From contig CAXIPT010000066.1 of NCBI GenBank assembly GCA_964030475.1, forward strand, positions 22,501 through 86,500: DNA of 64,000 nucleotides, read 5' to 3'. Below are positions 1 to 10,516 of this stretch, piece by piece (positions within the stretch are counted from its first letter, which is position 1; each line of letters opens with the position of its first letter). The position numbers and the translations under genes are program-made. This DNA is from Tethya wilhelma. Its lineage: Eukaryota; Porifera; Demospongiae; Tethyida; Tethyidae. The notes beneath the pieces were generated by a model. It was given only the letters and a program-made list of their open reading frames with translations, was not told where the DNA came from and made no database searches.

Positions 1-953
1 TGATGGATGGGGCTGTTTGAGTGTCTGCAGAATTCTTCCAGTGTGGGCTGCATGTAGTACTCTCTTTCCATGTTGAGTCCCTCATGTTGCCCATAGGAAT
101 AATTCTTTACACACTCAAACAGCCATCCATCAGTCTTGTTTGCTTTCTTTTTACGATTTGGCCATTCGTATGTCTCATTATACATTTCCAATTCTACGAA
201 TCTTATTTGAGTGCGCGTGTATATGTTGGTTACTTGTACACTATCAGTATGGATACTTATGCTATCCGCAGTGATTGCTAAGTTAGAGCATCTCAGGAGG
301 CTGGATTTTAACAATTGTACTTGCTTTGCACATCTTATAGTGACAACTACATAAGTGTAACAAAGTATTCACCTCCTAAATATTGAAGACTGAAAAGTTA
401 CATAGAGTTCAGCACAACCAGAAATCTTCAGGTATTGCAGGCAGGAAGCGAATATTTGAATTCCAAATAACGCACACCTGTCTATCTGGAAAGGGTCGTC
501 ATATAACTTTCCAAGTAGCTTATGAATTTATTCATGAGAGTAGAAATGAATGACTACCATATGAAGAAGGTGCTTTTCGCCTTGTATCTAGCCACTAGAT
601 GAGAGACACGAGCAGGCGATGCCAAAAGCGGGTGAAGACAAAGAAACTAAGTATATTCGTTCAAGAATCAGCTTCTGAAAGTGAACAGTCTTCGAGAAAC
701 GCTGAAATAACATAGAAGAAGAAGAAGATGGAGAAAATTAGAGGTTTGGCATATTTTAGTTTGTTACTTTAGCGATGGTTTTATAGGCCATGTTTTTAGG
801 CTTGTTAGAAAGAGAATGAGCTAAATAGTAGCTTGAGAAGCCTTTTAGTGCCAAGCGCTCAGTTTTTGCAGAGTTATTCGCGTGAATATTTGTATTGCGC
901 TAATGGGCCATCAGTGCCATTCCTATGTACCCAGTACTACCGTACTGGGAATA
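1..953 (-). mobile_element. A-B composite non-autonomous element, cut by window start
   Basis: Positions 1-215 are part of a palindromic module (A): an inverted repeat around a short centre, with arms ending in the cat-ttcc-aatg type motif. Positions 286-953 are module B in reverse, recognised by its end CCGTACTGGGAATA, a polypurine GAAGAAGAAG stretch and a shared block around 430-620. The same A plus B order recurs near 14, 19, 28, 29 and 35 kb, so I treat it as one repeated unit. The short ORFs inside are shadows of the repeat. Confidence 0.7.
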
Positions 954-1843
954 GTATGAAAAAAATGGTAGCTCAAACTTACTTCTTGTTGTGATTCTGC
1001 AGCATAAGCTGCTGTTTCTCGGTCGTTTATCATGCTGTCAAATTTCTTTTTAGATCTGGCCCTGCCCACATACAATTCGGTTAAAAAGAGCTACTTTATA
1101 CGGTCACACGTGGAATACTTTGGAAAAAAACTGACGCCAAAAAATCATGCCAACTGTTTTGCACAAGTTGCGGTTTGCTCCGCACTAAAATAACTACGTG
1201 TGCTCATAAACATATTCATGAGCAAACTGTTGCCCGTAACATTAAAGGCTTCTTAAGCTATTAATTAGCTCATTCTCTTTTTAATGAGCCCAAAACGTGG
1301 CATCGCTAATGTACCAAACTAAAATATGCCAAAACTCCAGTTTTCTCCATCTTCTGTTATGTCATGGCTTTTCTCGAAGACTGTAAATTTATAGATGCTC
1401 ATTTTTGAACGAATAAACTTGGTATGTTGGTCTTTATTTGCTTTCGGCATCGGTTTTCTGTGTCACTCGTCGAATGGCTCAATACAAGATGAAAAGCACT
1501 TTCTCTGTATGGCAGCCATTATTTGTAAACTTATAAACTAATTCATAAGCTAACTAGCCTAACAACCCTTTCCATATTTAAGTGCGCATTATTTGCAAAT
1601 TGCCCTCGAAGATGAAGCAGTACTGCAAGCTCTGTCTAGATTTCTCGTTTTCTGTGTTCAGTTCTTTAGTAGGAAGTTATCTATAGCCAGCCAAGACACA
1701 CACATATTTGACATATAGCTTAGGATTTCAGAATTTCAGCTGTCTAAAAGGTATGACGGTTGCTGCTCAGTCATTGTCAGTGTAGCCGGGCTGTTGGCAA
1801 CTGAGTTCTCTGCTCAGGCTAAAGACTAAATTAATTCCACTGA
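954..1843. repeat. B fragment and M module; 954-1234 unassigned
   Basis: Positions 1235-1600 are a diverged forward B copy without its TATTCCC end. Positions 1600-1843 are module M, which recurs at 3090-3250, 5160-5350 (reverse) and 18070-18245. I recognise no gene or repeat in 954-1234. Confidence 0.5.
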
Positions 1844-3255
1844 TATTCCCAGTACGATAGTACTGGGTACATAGGAATGGCACGGATGGCCCATAAGTGC
1901 AATACAAATATTCACACGAATAACTCTGCAAAAACTGAGCGCTTGGCTTCTTAAGCTATTATTTAGCTCTTTCTCTTTCTAATGAGCCCAAAAAGATAGC
2001 CTAAAACCATCGCTAAAGTACCAAACTAAAAATATGCCAACCCTCCAATTTTCTCCATCTTCTTTTTCTTATGTTGGCAAGAGTTTTCTCAGAGACCGCT
2101 CGCTTTCAGAAGCTGATTCTTGAACGAATAAACTTGGTTTCTTTGTCTTCAATCGCTTTTGCCATCAGTTTTTTATGTCTCTCAATGAGTCGCTAGATAC
2201 AAAGCGAAAAGCATCTTCACCATATGGCGGCCATTAATTTCTAAACTCATGCATTATTCATGAATTCATAAGCTAGCTAGTCTAACCACCCTTTCCATAT
2301 TCAAGTGGGCGTTATTTGGAATTTATTGCAAGCACAATGCCCCAAGTTCAAGTTCTGGTTCTGTGTTCAGTAATTAAGCCTCGGCACGTGCATAGCACGT
2401 GCAGAGGGTTACGGTAGTGTGTGTGTCTGTCCGTCTGTTACTAAGTTATCTGAAGAACGGCAGCTGTAGAGTCCAAATGGAAGGTACTCACGTTCATGAA
2501 TCGAAATTATCTTGAAATTTGATGTGTAGAACCTTGCAAAACGCTGTAGTTTCTGAGATCTGAGGCTTTTGTGCATTCTGAGCGCTTAGGCTTCAAAACC
2601 GCACCCATCAATCATGATGTGCGTTATCTAGAAATACAGTTGAGCTTGCTTGAGCTTGTGAATGTGGGATGCAGTGATGTAGAGTGCTGGGCCACACTAT
2701 AAAATCAGATAGCTACTTGGTCAGGTAAGTAACTCAAGTGAGATAACACTTTGTAGAACTGTGAATGTATGATCTAGTACTGTTCTTACTGTTGCTTGGT
2801 CTGCAATGATGACGGATGAGCACTATATATGATCTAGTATTAAGCTTAGATGTGTGTTGTTTGCATCAGTGAACTTCACTGCATGCCTGACTGGCTACTA
2901 AGCTGAGGAGCCTGGGGACTATAAGCTAACTTGGGCGTACTATGATTGGTAGAGTTGTCAAGTTTACATGTTGATACACCTGGGCCATACATGTAGGTAT
3001 ATAATACACTCTTTTACACAGTGTATGCGTAAGTGTGCTAGCTAGGGTGCCGAGGCTTGTGCACCACACAGTGGTGCTTTCATTCAGTAGAGAAGTTATC
3101 TTTAGCTAACAAGACACACATATGTTTGACATAAATCACATTTTCAGCTTGGGATTGAATAGTTTCAGCTGTCTGCAAGGCATGTTTGTGACTGCCGGTA
3201 GTGTGCCTGTACTGAGGGCTGTTGACAATTTCTCTCAGGCTAAAGACTAAATTCT
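1844..3255 (+). mobile_element. B-M composite interrupted by element G
   Basis: A forward B copy begins at TATTCCC and runs through the usual B blocks to about 2350. Module M then starts (TGTGTTCAGT), is broken at about 2372 by element G, and resumes at about 3086. The M copy at 1600-1843 shows the uninterrupted order. Confidence 0.6.
2372..3085 (+). mobile_element. Element G, copy 1, inserted in module M
   Basis: The left end reads AAGCCTCGGCACGTGC and contains a hairpin (CACGTGC-ATA-GCACGTG), followed by AGAGGGTTACGGTAGT. The right end reads GTGCCGAGGCTTGTGCACC and contains a second hairpin (GTGCACC...GGTGC). Both ends recur at 37001-37365 and 38993-39173. No coding sequence is seen. The terminal AAGCCTCGGCAC/GTGCCGAGGCTT pair is an inverted repeat; superfamily unknown. 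Confidence 0.6.
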
Positions 3256-3261
3256 ACTAAG

Positions 3262-3862
3262 ATATTATTCGAAAAAAATTGAACAAACAAGTACAGAAAA
3301 CATTAGAAATGTTATGAAAACATAGGAATGGCCAAATCGTAAAAAAGTGAGCAAACAAGATAGGAATGGTTGTGTGATTGAGCAAGTTCATTCCTGTGTC
3401 TAAAATGTCATTGAGCTCAGTAGGGATATGAACATAAGGTGACACAGTGAAATGAACTCGCTCAATCTCACAACCATTCCTGTCTTGTTTGCTCGCTTTT
3501 TTACGATTTGGCCATTCCTATGTTTGCATTACATTTCTAATGTTTTTTGTACTTGTTATAAACAATTATTCAAAAAATATAGAACAAACAAGTACAAAAA
3601 ACATTACAAATGTAATGCAAACATAGGAATGGCCAAATCATAAAAAAGAGAGCAAACAAGATAGGAATGGTTGTTAGATTGAGCGAGTTCATTCCTGTGT
3701 CTACAATGTCATTGAGTTCAGTAGGGATATGAACATAGGTGACACAGTGAAATGAACTCCTCGCTTAATCTGACAATCATTCTTATGTTGTTTGCTCACT
3801 TTTTAATGATTTGGCCATTCCTGTTTGCATTACATTTCTAATGATTTTTGTATTAGTATTCA
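3262..3862. mobile_element. Two adjacent palindromic C elements
   Basis: Two near-identical fold-back units of about 290 bp lie back to back (about 3262-3560 and 3574-3862). Each has arms ACAAGTACAAAAAACATT...ATAGGAATGGCC and a centre containing TCATTGAGCTCAGTAGGG. C is related to A through the shared ACATAGGAATGGC and CAAATCGTAAAAA blocks. Further copies are at 16657-16803 and 24706-24945. Confidence 0.7.
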
Positions 3863-3924
3863 AATGGTGTAATGTGTGCTGTGTGCAAATGTGTAGATTG
3901 GATAACATGTTCTGTTAAAATGAA

Positions 3925-5111
3925 CCCAAGTTACAATTAGAACACTTACGGTACAGAGAGTTCAGCACACCGAAATCTTCAGGTATTGCGGCAGGCAGGA
4001 AGCAAACATTCCGATTCCAAATAATGCACACCTGTGAATCTGGAAAAGGCTCTTCATTTTGAATTTTCAAGTAGCTTATGAATTTATGCATGAGTATAGT
4101 AATGAATGGCTGCTATACGAAGAAGGCGCTTTTGCCTTGTATCTAGCCACTCAATGAGAGACACAAGCAGGCGATACCAAAGCGGGTGAGGACAAAGAAA
4201 CTATGTTTATTTGTTCAAGAATCAGCTTCTGATTCGAGAAACGCAGAAGTAACATAGAAGAAGATGGAGAAATTTTGAAGTTCGGCATATTTCAGTTTGG
4301 TACTTTAGCGTTGGTTTTAGGTTATGTTATTAGGTGGATAGAAAGAGAATTAGATTGAGAAGCCTTTTGGTGCCAAGCACTTGGTTTTTGCAGAGTTATT
4401 CGCATGAATATTTGTATTGCGCTAATCGATCATCCTTGCCATTCCTATGTACCCAGTACTACCATACTATCAGTAAAGTGAAGCATCTCAGCACTTGAGG
4501 CTCAGGCTGGAGATGTATCTAACAAAATTTACTAGCTTTACTCATTTTCTTACAAAGACAACTACATAAGTGTAACAAATTAGTCTTTTACCTAAATATT
4601 GAAGAGCTCAGCACAACCACAAATCTTTCAGGTAAAGCAAGCAGGCTGCGACTATTCAGTTTCCAAATAACGCACACTTGAAACAGGGTTGTCAACCTAA
4701 ATTTCCAAGTAGCTTATGAATATATGCATGATGTAGAAATGAATGGCTGCCATATGGAGATGGCGCTTTGTGCCTTGTATCTAGCTACCCAACAAGAGAC
4801 CAATACGTGAAGACAAAGAAATTAACCAAGTTTGTTCGTTCAAGAATCAAAAACTTCATGTTCTCTAAGATATGGCGCGAGAAGAAAGAAAAAGAAGATG
4901 GAAAAAATTGGAGGTTTGGCATAATTTAGTTTGGTACATTAGCGATGGTTTTAGGCCATGTTTTTGGGCTCGTTGGAAAGGAAATGAGCTAAATTGTAGC
5001 TTAAGAAGCCTTTTAGTGCCAAGTGCTCAATTTTTGCAGTTATTTGCATGAATATTTTTATTGCGCTAATGGGCCATCCGTGCCATTCCTGTGTACCCAG
5101 TACTGGGAATA
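3925..5111 (-). repeat. Two reverse B copies in tandem
   Basis: Positions 3925-4468 are a reverse B copy truncated within its terminal CCAGTACTACCATACT. Positions 4469-5111 are a second reverse copy running from AGTGAAGCATCTCAGCACT to TACTGGGAATA. Both carry the GAAGAAGATGGAGAAA stretch and the GCGCTAATGGGCCATCC block. Confidence 0.6.
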
Positions 5112-5890
5112 ACATTTCTAATGTTAACGTTTTTTTGTACTTGTTTGTTCTTTTTTTTTTCGTTTATAACATCAGTGGATTTTAGTCTTTAGCCTGAGTA
5201 GAGAACTTGCTAACAGCCCTCAGCACAGGCCTACCAGTCACAATCATGCTTTGCAGTCTCTCTGACAGTTAAAATTCTAAAATCCCAAGCTGAAAATGTG
5301 ATTTATGTCAATTATATTGTGTGCCTTGTTGGCTACAGAGAACTTTTCTAAGCACAGAGAACGCCCAAATAAGAACGCCCAATTCCAAATAACGCCCACT
5401 TGAGGGTCGTTAGACTCAGGGGTGTAGCCAGGATTTAGAGTAAGAGGGTGCTAAAACTGTGCGCGCGGAGCGCGCCGGAAATTTTGGAATGCCACGGCCA
5501 TTTTTCGATATCACGACCTTTGAATTATTGCTGGAAGCTAGCTGCTGAGCACTTTCGATCGACCTAGCGTGAATTAAACGGTTCTGTAGTTGTTTATCAA
5601 GAGCTCAGACATTGATGAGCTTGGAAAATAGCTTCAAGCAACAAACATGTAAGAAATAGAGATTTTTAAAGACTAGATTACTTATTAATAAATCCAATTA
5701 TTAATGGTTTTTGCACTTTCACTCAGTGGCAAAGGGGGTGCTCGAGCACCCTGAGCTCCCCCTGGCTACGCCCCTGAGACTTGTTAGCTTATAAGTAATG
5801 CATGAGTTTTGAACGCCATATGGAGAAAGAAACCAAGTTTATTCATGAAGAATCAGCTTCTTACAGTCTCTGAGAAAACTTTCTCAGGTT
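5112..5890 (-). repeat. C and M fragments and a B fragment, interrupted by element J
   Basis: Positions 5112-5350 hold a C half and reverse module M. Positions 5351-5416 and 5777-5890 are two parts of one B copy split by element J; intact B copies (for example near 2275) show the uninterrupted order. Confidence 0.5.
5417..5776. mobile_element. Element J, CAGGGG-ended MITE
   Basis: The ends are CAGGGGTGTAGCCAGG and CCTGGCTACGCCCCTG, an inverted repeat of about 16 bp. It sits in a B copy; AGACT is present on both sides, consistent with a target duplication whose other positions have diverged. CAGGGGYGTAGCC ends are common among hAT-type elements, so hAT is the likely superfamily (inference). 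A fragment of the same family lies at 37668-37727. Confidence 0.6.
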
Positions 5891-6635
5891 GGTTAAGGAT
5901 TGCCAAGCGCTTCCAGCTCATTATAGTGCGCGCGGCGCCTGTTGCATATATTTAGCTTGTAATGGTACAAGCAAGCTACAATGAATATCATTAATAATTA
6001 GTAGATAAAGATCGTCAGTACTAAACGCAGTATTAGGTGGGTGGGGCGCTAGAACTTGGCCTCATAGAGAGTTGAGAAAGAGACCTCTTGTGAATAACCG
6101 ATTTTCCGGTACAGAAAGACACTAGCGCAGAGAGTCAAACAAAGCTTAAAGTGATGCTAGAAGACTATACTAAAAGGTTCTCGCTGGTTTTTCTGACCAA
6201 AGCGCGATGATGAACGGCAATGTTATGGTAAGTATAATAAATTCACTCTAAAATTCATTATTTCTTTCAGTAATTTAGCGCTGTTGTTGCATTGCAACAA
6301 AAACCAGCGAGTTCAGACCATTAGCTAACTAACAAGCGCTATGCCAAACCCTGAACTAGGCTTCTTCTGTACCGGATTTTTAATTTTGCGTCTATGAATA
6401 TCAATCAGCTAACCGTAATTTTATTCATGATGATGGTTACCATGGCAACTAATTGTGAATCCCTATAAAGTACATAGATCAAAGAATCCTAAACTACTAT
6501 TGAAATAAGCTCTAAGTGAAGTACTGGCTGTATATCAGCCATCTAATTCACAGCTATTTCAACTGTGTAATTTTCCAACTAAGGTCTGATTGTCCTTAAC
6601 TGACCTGAGTTTGTCAACATAGAAAGAAAAAGAAA
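5891..6635. other. No gene recognised
   Basis: An inverted pair around TCCGGTACAGAAAGA (near 6110) and CTTCTGTACCGGATT (near 6366) hints at a decayed MITE. No coding ORF or known repeat is recognised in the rest. Confidence 0.3.
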
Positions 6636-7525
6636 AAGAAAAAGATTAGAGCTCGAGGTTTGGTATGGTACTGTAGTGATGATTTTAGGCCATGTTTTTG
6701 GGCTCGTTAGAAAGAGGAAGAGCTAAATAATAGCTTAAGTAGCCCGAGCGCTCAGTTTTTGCAGAGTTATTAGCGTAAATATTTGTTAATGGCCATCCGT
6801 TCCATTTCTATGTACCTAGTACTACTGTACTGGGAATATATGGATGAACACCTTATATTCCCAGTACTGGCCAGGGTACATAGGAATGGCACGGATGGCC
6901 CATTAGTGCAATACCAATATTCACACGAATAACTCTGCAAAAAGTGAGTGCTTGCCACTAAAAGGCTTCTAAAGCTACTCTCTTTCCAACAAGCCCAAAA
7001 ACATGGCCTAAAACCATCGCTAAAGTACCAAACTAAAATATTGCCAAACCTCCAATTTTCTTCATCTTCTTCTTGTTCTTCTTCTTTTTCCCTCATGGCT
7101 CAACTTTTCTTAAAGACTGTTCAGTTTCAGAAGCTGATTCTTTAACGAATAAAATTGGTATCTTTGTCTTCATGTGCTTTTGGTATTGGTTTTCTGTGTC
7201 TCTCATTAGATGGCACAGCAAAAAGCGCCTTCTCTGTATGGCAGCAATTCATTTCTACACTCATGCATAATTCACTAGCAACTTGAAAATTTCAAATTGA
7301 CGACCCTTTAAGTGTGCCTTATTTGGAATCTGAATATTCGCTGCCTGCCTGCTTTACCTGAAGATTTCTGGTTGTGCTGAGCTCTCCGTAATCTTTCAGT
7401 CTTCAATATTTAGGAGGTGAATAGACTACTTTCATGTTACAGTTATTATGTTGTTATCATTATAAGAAGATGAGTGAAGCTAGTAAATTTTGCACTCCAG
7501 CCTCCAGTGCTAAGATGCTTCCCTT
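6636..7525. repeat. Two B copies facing each other
   Basis: 6636-6838 is a short reverse B copy ending TGGGAATA. 6856-7525 is a forward copy starting TATTCCC and reaching the block TTTCAGTCTTCAATATTTAGG. The short ORFs here are repeat shadows: the same residues recur in other B copies. Confidence 0.6.
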
Positions 7526-8562
7526 TAAAATGCGGTTTAATTTGCGTTTTTGCGCGAAATTTTGCGCTACACTTCAGCATGCTCCACGCAAAATTTGAGG
7601 GGTGGAGCTGCTTCTGTTACAGACATATAGACAGTTATATACCAGCCTAGTTCTTTTCTATTTAGTTGCTAACACAGATAACAGTTGCTATGCTGTGCAA
7701 CAGACCATAGCCAATATTAATAAGATAAGCAGCTGCTGCTAAAAATGAATTGTTGCTCAGTGTTATTTCTGCTTATAGGCTTTTGTTCACAGAATTTTGT
7801 TACAGCACATGCACAGAGAGATTAGCTAAAGCTTCTGATTTGCTTGCCTAATTCAAACGCCCAAATAGAGCAGCTTTACTCTGAGGCTTATTTTAGTTCC
7901 CAGAACTTATTCTACCTAGAATCTACCACTTTACTTACCTCCGTGAGTCCTCTTGGGTCTTCTTTCCGAAAGCGACTAGAGACAGGAACGTTGCCACGTA
8001 GGAATGTTGCCACAGGAACATTGCCAATTGAGTGTACTTTGACCTTTATGCAATAATAGGAAAATTGTCAAACTATTGCATGCACAATAATTATTGCACT
8101 CCTAGATGGTGCATCCTTGGAATACTATAGTACTGCAGAACCATGAATCTTTAGGCCCTGGCACACTCCTTGCAAGGGGAGTCATGTGTCCTAGATTTAG
8201 TCAATGATTATGCATCATTGCATGGAGACAGAATGTTATATATACCCAGTATAATACTACGATATCATTTCAACATAGATGAGATAGTAGAGTTGGGGGG
8301 GGGGGAATCTGGCCATGCTGTGTGTATGCATATCAGTTATAGCTATGCAGTTCTCCTTCAAGCAATAATTAAGACGACCTGTCTCAGTACTAAAGCAAAT
8401 CACAATAATTATTCTGATTGATTCCACTGTAGCTAGTAGCATTGGCTGCATCCATCCATAAATAATGATTGTAACTATACGAATGAGAGTATATATTACT
8501 TGACCTGCAGAATATCATCATGAATAGCCTCCGTGCATGGCTCTTCAATAATGATATGACAT
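7526..8562. other. Intergenic; short inverted repeat L
   Basis: Around 7973-8035 are the blocks CGACTAGAGACAGGAAC and GGAACATTGCCAATT, shared in inverted form with 13467-13632 (family L). A G-run lies near 8297. No gene is recognised. Confidence 0.35.
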
Positions 8563-8703
8563 CAGAGGAGGTTCGACACGGTTGACCTTTGCTTGACCAT
8601 TCGCAATTAAACTCCTCCACGCGCACGTATAAATGTATTGAACACATGGAGGACTTTAATTGCGAAAGGTGAAGCAAAGGTCAACCGTGTCGAACTTCAT
8701 CAG
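8563..8703. mobile_element. Short MITE, CAGAGGAGG ends, 9-bp target duplication
   Basis: A 141-bp palindromic element. The left arm CAGAGGAGGTTCGACACGG pairs imperfectly with CCGTGTCGAACTTCATCAG on the right. It is flanked by exact 9-bp direct repeats ATATGACAT (8554-8562 and 8704-8712). A 9-bp duplication is typical of Mutator-like elements. A second member is at 54517-54681. Confidence 0.75.
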
Positions 8704-9074
8704 ATATGACATTAATTGTCCTGCCACCAACACTTAAAGGAAATGAATTGAAGAACAAGAAAAGAAACAAGAAGATGAATTCAGATCTATAATCAGTATT
8801 GTCTTGCCATTAGCTTCTTAAACTTATTAAAGGGGGGCTGACCTGAAAAACTGAAAAAAATTATTTTTGGTATCAAACTGTAGCTCAGGTGGTGTACATT
8901 TGGAATATCAGTTTTATTTTTCTTTTTTATTGCAAGTCTACAGTGGACAATAACCCCAAGAATTGAGCTAAAAAATCAGTGTAAAATGAGATTGCAATGT
9001 ATTTCCTTGATAGGCGGGGTTTACGAGTGACGTCACGGGGGGAACGAGTTCAGCGCAAAGCACAAAGCATAGTG

Positions 9075-9300
9075 AAATGCTGAGTTGCTGCAAGATGTTC
9101 TAACACTTATTGTGAAGATGTTAGTCTTTTTAAGTTCCCAAAGATCCTGTTATACATTGCAAATGGGGAAAAAAATAATAAAGAGAACCAGAGCAAATTG
9201 GTCATTGAGGTCCAGGTAGTACTGACTTCAGTTATCGAAAGAGATCATCAAGCACGCCATCTATATCCATGATAGTTCAAAGCCAAATAGAGCTGCTTAT
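9075..9300 (+). pseudogene. THAP zinc-finger remnant in TTAA element copy 1
   Basis: Reading + with frame changes gives CSNTYCEDVSLFKFP, then DPVIHCKW, then IKRTRANW. This is the N-terminal part of a THAP domain: a Cys in the first zinc half-site, the Phe-Pro-Lys block and the conserved Trp. A one-base shift after the FPK block breaks the frame. The later conserved part (DHFE..C and KRKR..DTIPTI) is missing here but present in copy 2. THAP domains bind DNA and occur at the N-terminus of P-element and Kolobok transposases. The ORF is non-functional; identification is by motif only. Confidence 0.6.
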
Positions 9301-10516
9301 GAAGAGAGCGAGAGAGAGAGAGAGAGAGAGAGAGATCTAGGGTAAGCCTAGTAGATCTTGCAATGCAAAATAGTGTTCAAGTTTCAAGCTGGTATTACTG
9401 TGAACATGTCTACCACTAGATACTAACTGGATTACTGGATCATGAACCAGAACCCCCACAAGAGACAACTATAGCATCTGAGGAAGCAGCATACCCAGAA
9501 AGGAAGGTTCAAATCAGCAGCAGGACAAAATCAAATCAGTTCTGTTGGTATGCGAAGTATTACGTACTTAATTAGCATTACATGTTAGAAATTTTTTTGT
9601 TATAGAATTTACTGTCAGTGCTAACAGATATAATATTATTACTTATAGGTCTGCAGGTAAAAATCAAACCAGATATGCATTCTGTTGCAGAATACGTTGA
9701 TGTACCTTTATATGAAAGAAACCATTAGACAATGTCAGAGGGAATCAGTATCAAATCACTTTGTGATGATACCCAAGCACAAGCTCCTCTCAGTAGCCAG
9801 TAGAAGGGACCTCAGGTTGATAAGCCTACTGCCATCAAAAGTAATGACATTAAATTTGTAATTATCAGATTCTCATTTTAACAATTTGGGCCATTGTTCA
9901 AGTTGTGAGACATGTGCTGGTAACAGTGCACGATGAAAAGTTTTGATGGTGTCACTGTTCAGTTGTTAGTGGTGGCTACTTATATAAAGCCCATCAGTAG
10001 CTAGATATTTTTGAGACAGCACAACTAGGTAAACTAATTCATTCTGTCCTTCCTAACCACCTCCAGCAGAGCCATATAGGCAGAGCGAAAGGGGTCTGGC
10101 TACAAGAAACTAGGTTAGCTATCAGTAAGCAGTAAACCTGTATTGCCTGAAACTATAATGAAAAGCAGTTAGTAAATTAATGTACAATAGCTATAATAAT
10201 GCTATTAAATTTTAGATAACTCACTCATGTACAAGTCGGGGTGTTTCTCGTGTACTACGGTCACACTGGATATCGGTAAGTGAGCAACCCAAACACTAAA
10301 ACATATACAGTACCAAACCGATTATACAATTGACTGTACAGCTTCCACCTTGTGACAGAGATTTTTTTTCAGCACTCACAGTTGACATTGTACTGAACAC
10401 AGTGCACTGCCGTGACACTGGCACCTGAGGTCCTATAATTGTCCACATAAAATTATTATTTGTAAACAAAATGTATGAAATTTATAGCTGATAGACTCAC
10501 CAATCAGTGTTTCCTA

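Noticed and set aside
3257..3643. Two similar opposed ORFs (FTIWPFLC...)
   Set aside because: Both strands of the C palindrome give nearly the same residues; a signature of inverted repeats, not genes. The same residues appear in A copies genome-wide within the window.
3262..3862. CRISPR-like regular repeats
   Set aside because: Only two units, palindromic throughout, in a eukaryotic genome; they are MITEs.
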